NCBI GenBank assembly: GCA_964403075.1
Contig: CAYOEV010000004.1
Coordinates: 62,001-126,000 of the forward strand
Reading direction: 5' to 3'
DNA from: CAYOEV01 sp964403075
GTDB lineage: Bacteria > Bacteroidota > Bacteroidia > Cytophagales > Cyclobacteriaceae
Length of the DNA stretch: 64,000 nucleotides
Below are positions 28,801 to 35,932 of this stretch, piece by piece (position 1 is the first letter of the stretch; each line of letters begins with the position of its first letter). The position numbers and the translations under genes are program-made. Under the pieces are notes generated by a model. That model worked only from the letters and a program-made list of their open reading frames with translations, was not told the DNA's origin and did not search any database.

Positions 28801-30048
28801 GAAATGAGTTTGCGTTCTGAACTATTCGCCAATCGCGTGGATAGCAAAACAGTAAAATGGGAAGACGTTAGCAATTCGCTTAAAGAGAATGAGGTCGCCA
28901 TAGAAATGGTCAGGTTTCGTGTTTTTGACCATGAATTTACTGATTCCGTAGTTTATGCAGTGCTTTATCTCCAGGGAGGTAAGAAAGAAAAACCTGAAAT
29001 GATCCTCCTGAACAACGGCATGGAATTAGAGGGTAAATTTTTGCAGAATTTTAGAAATAGTATCAAATATCGTCTCTCAGATGAATACTCCTACGACACA
29101 TTTTGGAAACCCATTATCTCCCGTTTAGGTACGATTTCGAGGATGTATATTTCTCCCGACGGCGTGTACAACCAAATCAACTTAGAAGCCATCCCCACAC
29201 CAGACGGTAGGTATGTGCTAGACAATTCCAACATTGTATTGGTCAATAACACCAAAGATTTGTACTTAGACAAATTTTTAAAGCGAACAGAGGCTCCCGG
29301 CAAAAACAAGATGGCTTCAATGTTTGGAGACCCTGATTTTTATTTGGTCACCAAACCCGGGGAGGCGGTTTCTGAATCTGGACTAGACCGGCCGCAGGTG
29401 GTAGCTAAGTTACCCGGAACCCGGGAGGAGTTGGTGGAAGTGGGTAATTTGTTAGACCGCAAGGGCATGTCTGTAGACAAATACATGGAGAAAGAAGCGA
29501 ATGAACAGGCCATCAAAAATGTAGACAGTCCCCGAATATTTCACGTAGCCACGCACGGCTTTTTTCAAAGTGAAGAAACAAGTATCGCAAGTGCCAACGA
29601 TGAGTTGAATGCGGCAAATGCCTATGAAAATCCATTGTTGAAAACGGGCTTGTTGCTGTCTGGGGCCGGAGATATTCTCAATGAAACCAAATTCAATTAC
29701 AATGTAGACAATGGCATACTCACCGCCTACGAAGCTTTAAACCTTAATCTGGATCGTACAGATTTGGTGGTTCTTTCGGCGTGTGAAACCGGCTTGGGTA
29801 AGGTAGAAGCCGGAGAGGGTGTCTACGGATTGCAACGTGCTTTTCTGGTGGCAGGTGCCCGAACCATCGTGATGAGTTTATTCAAAGTTTCTGATGAAGC
29901 TACTCAAAAACTAATGGTGAAGTTTTACAGAAAATGGTTGGAAACAGGTCAGAAGCGGGAGTCATTCATTGAAGCAAAAAAAGAGATTCGGAATGAGTAC
30001 CAGGATCCAATTTTTTGGGGGCCTTTCATCATGATCGGACTGGAATAA
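25831..30048 (+). CDS. Exported TPR-repeat protein with C-terminal CHAT (caspase-like) protease
   Basis: 1405 residues from ATG 25831, followed by a signal peptide (to about residue 24, VMAQ). A GTG at 25813 is an alternative start. About residues 25-890 are tandem TPR units (repeated GDYEKAEQQLRES, GDYQKAEEDTRRS patterns). A helical segment leads to a C-terminal CHAT domain of about 300 residues. Its catalytic His (ATHG, about 1242) and Cys (SACETG, about 1318) are both intact. CHAT proteases are caspase-related; TPR-CHAT proteins are common in filamentous cyanobacteria and Bacteroidota, mostly with unknown substrates. The signal peptide predicts action in the periplasm or at the surface. 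It starts 38 bases after mutB. Confidence 0.87.
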   Translation: MNLTKVLCIAIFWLIGTQVPVMAQYDKYLEKAEEYYKAGDYAPAASRIDKMKKKVIKKLGDKNPYLAVMLIREAKIKWAQGILTEVVPLVEQSVQMSNELTRGASTEHAFILKEAAEVLIQYGHMVKAETYLDEAETVLKNNDAYIEDLAASMEVSRAKIAVGKGYYTEAVKQIDARLDYFKKRAELDEGKRDLREERMEEYADLLILKAHATALKGDLREADRLFEQVNAPWIKKNLDDSHVLYGYNFYLLANILEKQGIVADVLAERYEYAWTEAQRKYNNQHWMVLKMEQELLAALFRANKRGKFNNLEGIHKKTLKEFGKKSIHSLSRDIISLRYDIIDQSFKGVEQRLNKILTDPVLPANHLLRVEVLNMAKNVALLTQQRDNVLGYFSAILKINKETLGEDAPEYHLSLLRQANYFVDFTDKFDSASLVYLESWYGKVEPEITTKHPDYLETVNHLASFYEETDDYKLASKLLDDALRAAQDKYDNKDIAYALELEKIANLRIKIGQYEESEKLLNECIQILQDTKIAADIADSYMVGALLTQAKLLAIKGEYDEADDNLWSSEKLQSKSILTLETAGLDHADDKASLYLSVGQFGRAQELLLESIALKEDRFGKDSRQLIAPLILEGRLNLVKGDYQKAEEDTRRSLTIAMDLFGGESTKIVPAKLMLADIYIAIGDYEKAEQQLRESIAIQKARFGEDHIDVGKSISQLALVKFYEGDPIEETQPVFEQSEKIIGKKLGSNNPTYAEILKNMAIANISAGNYGVATSYLNAAEKVWADRIKPRNNINAASVSVLKGDIAYRQRKYKEAENYYKDGLKRYKRTLSDEHPEYTRVQAKLGRTYYMQGDWKNAQSLMEEVLVNYTAFIEQYFPALSEREKAKYWNTVKPNYEFYNTLVVSKMDNPAYVSQIYNNALLTKGLLLSTSIKVRQRIMGSNDAELIQMYTDWVAKKELLTVALSMNQEQLMLNQINSNQLRDEVELLEKEMSLRSELFANRVDSKTVKWEDVSNSLKENEVAIEMVRFRVFDHEFTDSVVYAVLYLQGGKKEKPEMILLNNGMELEGKFLQNFRNSIKYRLSDEYSYDTFWKPIISRLGTISRMYISPDGVYNQINLEAIPTPDGRYVLDNSNIVLVNNTKDLYLDKFLKRTEAPGKNKMASMFGDPDFYLVTKPGEAVSESGLDRPQVVAKLPGTREELVEVGNLLDRKGMSVDKYMEKEANEQAIKNVDSPRIFHVATHGFFQSEETSIASANDELNAANAYENPLLKTGLLLSGAGDILNETKFNYNVDNGILTAYEALNLNLDRTDLVVLSACETGLGKVEAGEGVYGLQRAFLVAGARTIVMSLFKVSDEATQKLMVKFYRKWLETGQKRESFIEAKKEIRNEYQDPIFWGPFIMIGLE

Positions 30049-30056
30049 ACGGTATG

Positions 30057-30551
30057 TTATAAATTCTCAGCAAAGGGAAGTCGTTCTTGAATGATTTCCT
30101 TTTCTTTTTTGTCCAGTTGTAAGTCCCGAATGGCCTTGTCGTCATTTGGGCGACGAAGAGAAAGCAAGACCAGGATGAGTACGTAGACCACCACAAAGAA
30201 TCCGTGTTCAAAGAGCCAGTAACCAATAGAAGCGACGAAGCCTCCTGCTGAAAGGATTAGATAGTCCTCAACTTGAATTTGTCTATAGCGATTGATGCGT
30301 GCTAACAAAGGGCTTTTTTTGTCCACGTTTTGTAAGGCCTTCTTTGTTCGGCGGATCGCCCACCAAATTGGCAATGCTGAGAGTAAGAGTCCCAGCGTTA
30401 CCCCTGTGAACGAAAAACGCAAGGGTGGATCAATGGTATTTTTTGCTTCCAGGTAGAAATAGGTGAATGGAATCAGTAATACCGCCACTATGAGGTAGTA
30501 ACGCTGATTCAATGAATGGTGAAAAGCAGTCCAGTCTTTCCAATGAGTCAT
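30057..30551 (-). CDS. Small membrane protein, function unknown
   Basis: 164 residues with about four hydrophobic helices (about 18-33, 44-63, 97-110 and 112-132) and charged ends (WKDWTAFHHS at the start, a Lys/Glu-rich tail with LDKKEKEIIQERL). No motif known to me. It follows sixA with a one-base gap, so it is probably the last gene of the carbonic anhydrase-sixA transcript, convergent with the CHAT gene. Confidence 0.6.
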   Translation of the reverse strand: MTHWKDWTAFHHSLNQRYYLIVAVLLIPFTYFYLEAKNTIDPPLRFSFTGVTLGLLLSALPIWWAIRRTKKALQNVDKKSPLLARINRYRQIQVEDYLILSAGGFVASIGYWLFEHGFFVVVYVLILVLLSLRRPNDDKAIRDLQLDKKEKEIIQERLPFAENL

Positions 30552-30552
30552 A

Positions 30553-31014
30553 TTAGATTTTTTTCGGCAGGTAAAGATCGGTTAAGGTGGCTGAGCGAAG
30601 GGCTTCATCAAAGGTTAAATGTGCCACACCACAGGTAGGTAGATTATCAAGATGACTACCGGTATTTTGACGGATGAAGCCATTGAATCCTGGATTATGA
30701 CCAAAAATAGCCACCGGGCCCTTCCTGTAAGTGTCAATTACTTGTAAGATATCACTCGATGTGCCATGGTATAATTTGGGTTCAAGGACCACATTGTTTT
30801 CATCCAGAGACCATGCGTCTGCTAGAAAGAGTGCGGTGTAAAAGGCCCTGCTGGCAGGGCTTGAGACCATGTGCACAGGTGCTTGAAGATGGGTTTTTAA
30901 AAAATTACCCATTTTCAACACATCCTTACGTCCTCGTTCGTTCAAAGGCCTGTGGAAATCATCCAGATCAAAATTCCAGGAAGATTTCGCATGTCGGATC
31001 AAATAAACCTCCAT
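30553..31014 (-). CDS. sixA: SixA-type histidine phosphatase
   Basis: 153 residues. Branch-2-like histidine phosphatase fold: the phospho-acceptor motif LIRHAKSSW is at the N-terminus (His 8), and the second catalytic His is in FGHNPG. The short length without extra domains fits SixA, which dephosphorylates phospho-His on histidine phosphotransfer proteins. The substrate here is unknown. Its start overlaps the last base of the carbonic anhydrase stop codon. Confidence 0.8.
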   Translation of the reverse strand: MEVYLIRHAKSSWNFDLDDFHRPLNERGRKDVLKMGNFLKTHLQAPVHMVSSPASRAFYTALFLADAWSLDENNVVLEPKLYHGTSSDILQVIDTYRKGPVAIFGHNPGFNGFIRQNTGSHLDNLPTCGVAHLTFDEALRSATLTDLYLPKKI

Positions 31015-31712
31015 TATTTAATTATTTCAATGGTGCGATTGTACAGTGCCTGAACCTTCCGGGCATTATCACCTTCCATAGAATGCATCCGGTCGATTTG
31101 TCTCTGCGTTGCGGATTTAATGTCTTTTAATATTATCCAATCCACTGTTTCGGAGTAGGGGGGAGTGGTAAGAGATCCCTTGTAATGGTAGAAGTCGTGC
31201 AGTGTCTGAGGAATCATGGCTGAGGCATCAATGGTACGATTGGCAATGCTTCTCTCGGTGTGGGGGCTATCTGGTATCATATTTAGAAAAGAGGAAAGGA
31301 AGTCATTGGAAGCGCCTTCCTTAAAAAAAGTGGCGATGACTAAAAAATCTGGATCTTTTCGTCCTGCCACCGGATGGGTGTGCACCAGGTGCATCTCCAT
31401 GCTGAGCTGTTCATTATCCAATTGATGTTCAGCAGGCGTATGAAAGTGCAGTTGTTTGAAGTCGTATCGTTGGTCATCGAATATAAGGTAGCTGCCAGAG
31501 TCATAGTTGAGTTGTATGGAGTGACCGGTGTTGGCTACGCGTTCTTTACTGGTGCCGTAATGCAGTACCACTCGATGTGCTATTCCGGCCTTGGTCTTGC
31601 TGGTTTGAATATTCACAGGGGATTGCATGTGACAGCCAAAAGGGTGGTCTCTGGGATGTTGGCAGCTGATGAGCGTGGAGGAAAGTAGGAAAAATAGCTT
31701 AGTGATTTTCAT
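31014..31712 (-). CDS. Alpha-type carbonic anhydrase, lipoprotein
   Basis: 232 residues. Hydrates CO2 to bicarbonate. Lipobox LISC puts the Cys at about 17, so it is a periplasmic or outer-membrane lipoprotein. The zinc ligands are visible in QLHFHTPAEH (two His) and EMHLVH (third His), and the Thr of SLTTPPYSE is in the expected place. The SPVNI segment near the N-terminus is also typical. All key residues are retained, so it should be active. Confidence 0.93.
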   Translation of the reverse strand: MKITKLFFLLSSTLISCQHPRDHPFGCHMQSPVNIQTSKTKAGIAHRVVLHYGTSKERVANTGHSIQLNYDSGSYLIFDDQRYDFKQLHFHTPAEHQLDNEQLSMEMHLVHTHPVAGRKDPDFLVIATFFKEGASNDFLSSFLNMIPDSPHTERSIANRTIDASAMIPQTLHDFYHYKGSLTTPPYSETVDWIILKDIKSATQRQIDRMHSMEGDNARKVQALYNRTIEIIK

Positions 31713-31857
31713 TTCTTTAGTTCCTGTTTCAATTTAAGGTATGCTGGAATTGAAGGCAATGTAAATGTTGGATGGCGTAAGCTACACGACCGTAATGAAT
31801 GCAAGAATACTCCACCGGCTTTGGAACTAACCGAATGCTTAGCCCCGTTTAAGCGGT

Positions 31858-32277
31858 GTGATTTATGACCTTACCTATACAGACCGGGAAGCAGACAAAG
31901 CCATCAATCAAGAGCTGGGCAAAGCTTTTGGCCTCATTGAGCGCGTAAAATTGCGGGGTATAGGTTCAGAACGTATGATTGTTTCCGGTGGAACCGGTCA
32001 GGTGGATGATATTTTCACGAAGAATTACCGTCAAAATTTCGCCAATGTGGAATTACGACCCAAAGGCGTGCTGATTCGTATACGATACCGTCTGGAGATT
32101 TATGCTTTTTCCATTCCGTACGCGCAATGCAGCATTTTCAAATCAGATGTCGAGTTGACCTTCCACCGCGGGGGCAACAGCATTCGACTACGCAACTATC
32201 ATCGCAAAACATTGAACAAAGCCTTTGTCAGAAAATTAATTCAACAAAAATCTTCTTACTTACTGAATGAAAACTAG
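31858..32277 (+). CDS. Small protein of unknown function leading the photolyase operon
   Basis: 139 residues, starting with GTG (an in-frame stop lies six codons upstream, so no ATG is available). The N-terminus IYDLTYTDREADKAINQELGKAFG is distinctive, and the C-terminal half alternates strands and helix in a way that recalls PH-like domains (RPKGVLIRIRYRLEIYAFSI, then a helix AFVRKLIQQK). No family assigned. It overlaps the SDR gene by 11 bases, so it is co-translated with it and belongs to the photolyase operon. Its first 145 bases of upstream sequence show no clear promoter. Confidence 0.6.
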   Translation: MIYDLTYTDREADKAINQELGKAFGLIERVKLRGIGSERMIVSGGTGQVDDIFTKNYRQNFANVELRPKGVLIRIRYRLEIYAFSIPYAQCSIFKSDVELTFHRGGNSIRLRNYHRKTLNKAFVRKLIQQKSSYLLNEN

Positions 32278-32947
32278 AAAAGAACTTATAATCGGAGGAA
32301 GCAGAGGCATCGGTGCTTATGTTATCAAACAGCGAGTAGCTGACAATGACCTGATCAATTTCAGCAGAACTCCTACTGCTGTCGACGGCGTGGCCCATCA
32401 CGAGGTTGACGTGCTAAAAAGTGAGCTTCCAGCTATTGAAGCCTTAGATACGCTGGTCTATTTGCCCGGCAGTATCAACCTCAAACCGTTCACCTCTTTG
32501 TCGGATGATGACTTTCGGAATGATTTTGAGATCAATACGATGGGTGCGATTAAAGTCATCCGCAAGTACCTACCAGTTTTGAAAAAATCCGATGATCCCT
32601 GCATCGTGCTATTCAGCACAGTTGCCGTGACGCAGGGTATGCCATTTCATGCTTCCGTGTCAGTGGCTAAAGCTGGTATTGAGGCGCTGGTAAGATCATT
32701 GGCTGCTGAGTATGCGCCCAAGATAAGGGTCAACGGCCTCGCTTTGAACATTGTGGACACCGATCTGGCGGCAAAAATTCTGCGAAATGAAAAGATACGT
32801 GAAAACATTGCCGAACGTCAGCCATTGAAGCGCATACTTGAAGCTGAAGAGGTGGGCCGATCTGTTTCTTACTTAATTGATGATGCAAAAGGCATGACTG
32901 GTCAGGTAATTGGTCTCGACCTGGGCTTATCCACATTAAGACCATAA
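32267..32947 (+). CDS. SDR-family protein lacking the catalytic Tyr
   Basis: 226 residues. Rossmann nucleotide motif GGSRGIG at 10-16 and a recognisable short-chain dehydrogenase core. The catalytic Ser is at about 117 and Lys at about 135, but the Tyr of YxxxK is Val131 (sequence HASVSVAK). NAD(P) binding therefore looks possible while ordinary SDR chemistry does not. SDR genes are recurrent neighbours of photolyase genes in bacteria, so a role in chromophore or flavin/pterin handling is an inference. It overlaps the previous gene by 11 bases and is 4 bases from the next. Confidence 0.78.
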   Translation: MKTRKELIIGGSRGIGAYVIKQRVADNDLINFSRTPTAVDGVAHHEVDVLKSELPAIEALDTLVYLPGSINLKPFTSLSDDDFRNDFEINTMGAIKVIRKYLPVLKKSDDPCIVLFSTVAVTQGMPFHASVSVAKAGIEALVRSLAAEYAPKIRVNGLALNIVDTDLAAKILRNEKIRENIAERQPLKRILEAEEVGRSVSYLIDDAKGMTGQVIGLDLGLSTLRP

Positions 32948-32951
32948 GTAA

Positions 32952-34406
32952 GTGCAGCCCTTACAGGTAGTTTGGTTTAAAAAAGACCTAAGGCTACGAG
33001 ATCATATGCCCCTTTTGGAGGCTATAAATCATGGAGGGCCATTGCTTCTATTGTATCTGCTCGAGCCTTCCTTAGAAAGCCATGACCATTATGACGAGCG
33101 TCATTTTCGCTTCGTGGTGCAATCTCTGAGCGCCATGAATGTCCAATTGGCACCTTATCACACAGAAATACTAGCTGTTTATGGAGAAGCAGAAGAGGTT
33201 TTTCAAATCATAAACAACTGGCATTCGATAGGAGCTGTGTACACGCATCAGGAAACTGGACTGAAGATTACCTACGACCGAGATATTCGTATGAAAGCCT
33301 GGTTTCGAAAGAATGTCATTGAATGGAAAGAGTATCCTGCAAATGGGGTTCAGAGAGGCAGACAGAATAGAGATCAATGGGCCAAAAGCTGGTACAAGAT
33401 CATGCGTACACCAATTGACCCCATAGACTTGTCCAGGGGTCAGTTTGTCCCGCTCGATAGTATCCGTAATCAACTAAAAAAAATACCGGACGGTTACTCC
33501 ACCGGCAAAGCACCTTTTCAGGTTGGCGGGGAGTTGGAGGCACACGCGCTGCTTAATTCTTTTGTGGGTGAAAGAGTGTCCCGTTATGCGGCCAGTATTT
33601 CCAAACCTGCGGCCAGTCGTAATGGTTGTAGTCGTCTTTCGCCCTACCTGACTTGGGGGTGTATATCTGTGAGACAGGCATATCAGGCGGCCGAAACCAA
33701 GCGGCAATCTGGTCAATTTAAAAAGCAGTTGAGTCCCTTTCAATCTCGGCTAAGGTGGCATTGCCATTTCATACAGAAGTTTGAGATGGAGCACTCTATG
33801 GAGTGGGAGTCAGTCAATAAGGGTTACATCGCTCTGGAAAAACCTGAGAATAAAGATTTTCTGCACGCCTGGGCTGCAGGGAAAACCGGTTATCCTTTGG
33901 TCGATGCCTGCATGAGATGCCTTGATCAAACGGGCTATATCAATTTTCGCATGCGTGCCATGTTGGTTTCATTTTTTACCCATCATTTATGGCAGCCCTG
34001 GCAGCGGGCAACCCAAGTGTTGGCGCGCACATTTCTTGACTTTGAACCAGGTATTCATTTTGCCCAGATTCAAATGCAGGCGGGTGTCACAGGCATCAAC
34101 ACCCTGCGCATTTACAATCCGGTCAAGCAGTCTCAGGAACATGATCCGGAAGGCACGTTTATCCGGCAATGGGTACCAGAACTCCAAAAATGCCCGACAG
34201 CATTTATTCATGAGCCCTGGGAGATGACGGCCATGGAACAGCAGATGTTCGGTTTCGTGTTGGGCGAAGATTATCCGATGCCCATTGTGGAGATCAAGGA
34301 GACCGGTAAGCATGCCAGAAGTCGGCTTTGGGCTTTTAGAAAAAACAAGTCTGTTCGAACGGACGCACAACGGATTTTGCAGAAACATACGATGAGAAGG
34401 AAATGA
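32952..34406 (+). CDS. Photolyase/cryptochrome-family flavoprotein with altered active-site region
   Basis: 484 residues, GTG start. The N-terminal photolyase alpha/beta domain begins VVWFKKDLRLRD (about 7-18); the C-terminal FAD domain contains GKTGYPLVDACMR, TGYINFRMRAM and RIYNP. Compared by eye with E. coli photolyase, the residue facing FAD N5 (Asn378) is His369, and the proximal Trp of the electron chain (Trp382) and Trp384 are Ile373 and Met375. The conserved Asp372 counterpart is kept (Asp363). It is therefore either a divergent photolyase or a photosensor. The ATGA overlap with the next gene couples translation. Confidence 0.8.
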   Translation: MQPLQVVWFKKDLRLRDHMPLLEAINHGGPLLLLYLLEPSLESHDHYDERHFRFVVQSLSAMNVQLAPYHTEILAVYGEAEEVFQIINNWHSIGAVYTHQETGLKITYDRDIRMKAWFRKNVIEWKEYPANGVQRGRQNRDQWAKSWYKIMRTPIDPIDLSRGQFVPLDSIRNQLKKIPDGYSTGKAPFQVGGELEAHALLNSFVGERVSRYAASISKPAASRNGCSRLSPYLTWGCISVRQAYQAAETKRQSGQFKKQLSPFQSRLRWHCHFIQKFEMEHSMEWESVNKGYIALEKPENKDFLHAWAAGKTGYPLVDACMRCLDQTGYINFRMRAMLVSFFTHHLWQPWQRATQVLARTFLDFEPGIHFAQIQMQAGVTGINTLRIYNPVKQSQEHDPEGTFIRQWVPELQKCPTAFIHEPWEMTAMEQQMFGFVLGEDYPMPIVEIKETGKHARSRLWAFRKNKSVRTDAQRILQKHTMRRK

Positions 34407-35932
34407 AGCATTATAAAGAATTGCGTTTGATTTTAGCCGATCAATTGAATCGATCACACAGTTGGTTGGAGGTGGTAAATGATCAGGTACTTTATGTATT
34501 TATGGAAATTCGCCCGGAAAGTGAATATGTGACCCACCACATTCAAAAAATACTGGGTCTCTTTCAGGGCATGCGCGTGTTTGCCGGGGAGATGGAAGCA
34601 AAGGGTCATGCGGTACGCTATTTCAAGATAGGTGATACCGACAATCTGCACGATTTTGGCGCAAATTTGCAGCGGCTCATCGAGGCACATGGTATTGAAA
34701 AGTGGAGTTATCAACAGCCTGATGAGTGGCGACTGGATCAACAATTCGCTACGTTAGCATCAGCACTGAAAATTCGCGCTATTAAGGTATCCACAGAGCA
34801 CTTTCTGGTGGGGAGAGATGAGTTTGAGGAGTTATTTGGTGGTAAGTATTTTTTAGAATCTTTTTACCGAAAGCTTCGGAAGCGGTTTGATGTATTGATG
34901 GAAGATGGTGAGCCATTGACTGGAAAATGGAATTATGACCACGAAAATCGCAAAAAGCTACCTGCCAATCATGAAGTGCCTGAAGCGAAGACCTTCGATC
35001 ATGACCTTACCCAGCTTTTTGATGAAGTAAAGGCTGCAGGTTTGCCATTTATCGGAACAGTAGACGCCAACCACTTTATTTGGCCGAAAAATCGAGAAGA
35101 GGCACTTGAAAATCTAGACTACTTTCTGGAAGAATTGTTTAAGAATTTTGGTAAATACCAGGATGCACTCACTGGTAGTTCCTGGTCGGTATACCACAGT
35201 CGGGTGTCTTTCGCCTTGAATGCCAAAATATTGCATCCCATGGAGGTTATCCGGGCAGCAGAACACCAACTAGGGAAAGGGGATGTATCTATCTCAGCCG
35301 TTGAGGGTTTTATCAGACAAATCCTTGGATGGCGCGAATACATGAGAGGCATTTATTGGTCTGAAATGCCGGAATATGCACAAAAAAATTTCTTTCAGGC
35401 GCAACGCAAGTTGCCAGACTTCTTCTGGACCGGCGACACGCGCATGGCTTGTATGAAACAAGCCATTGACCAATCACTTACTTATGCCTATGCTCATCAC
35501 ATACAACGGCTGATGGTGACCGGCAATTTTGCCATGTTGTCCGGAATAAACCCCGATGAATTGGATCAATGGTACCTGGGTATTTACATAGATGCTTACG
35601 AGTGGGTAGAGATCACCAATACCCGTGGCATGAGTCAGTATGCCGATGGAGGTATCGTAGGGACAAAGCCTTACGCAGCCTCGGCTTCTTACATCCATAA
35701 GATGGGAGACCATTGCAAGTCATGCCATTATCAACACACCAAGAAGACTGGTGAAAATGCATGTCCTTTCAATAGTTTCTATTGGGACTTCCTGGATCGG
35801 CACAGAGATTTGTTGGGGAAAAACCAGCGTATGTCTATGATGTACCGGGTGTGGGACAAATACGACTCAGACGAGCAACAGGCACTAAAACGACAAGCTG
35901 CACACTATCTGGAAAACATTGAATCATTATGA
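34403..35932 (+). CDS. phrB: Iron-sulfur bacterial (6-4) photolyase, FeS-BCP type
   Basis: 509 residues, matching PhrB-type length. N-terminus KELRLILADQLNRSHSW is typical of the DPRP-like family. The four [4Fe-4S] ligands are visible as Cys350 (RMACMKQ), Cys438 and Cys441 (HCKSC) and Cys454 (ACPF), which agrees with the numbering I recall for Agrobacterium PhrB. Members repair (6-4) photoproducts with light and use FAD with a lumazine antenna. Overlaps both neighbours by 4 bases (ATGA). Confident family call; the repair activity is inferred. Confidence 0.92.
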   Translation: MKHYKELRLILADQLNRSHSWLEVVNDQVLYVFMEIRPESEYVTHHIQKILGLFQGMRVFAGEMEAKGHAVRYFKIGDTDNLHDFGANLQRLIEAHGIEKWSYQQPDEWRLDQQFATLASALKIRAIKVSTEHFLVGRDEFEELFGGKYFLESFYRKLRKRFDVLMEDGEPLTGKWNYDHENRKKLPANHEVPEAKTFDHDLTQLFDEVKAAGLPFIGTVDANHFIWPKNREEALENLDYFLEELFKNFGKYQDALTGSSWSVYHSRVSFALNAKILHPMEVIRAAEHQLGKGDVSISAVEGFIRQILGWREYMRGIYWSEMPEYAQKNFFQAQRKLPDFFWTGDTRMACMKQAIDQSLTYAYAHHIQRLMVTGNFAMLSGINPDELDQWYLGIYIDAYEWVEITNTRGMSQYADGGIVGTKPYAASASYIHKMGDHCKSCHYQHTKKTGENACPFNSFYWDFLDRHRDLLGKNQRMSMMYRVWDKYDSDEQQALKRQAAHYLENIESL

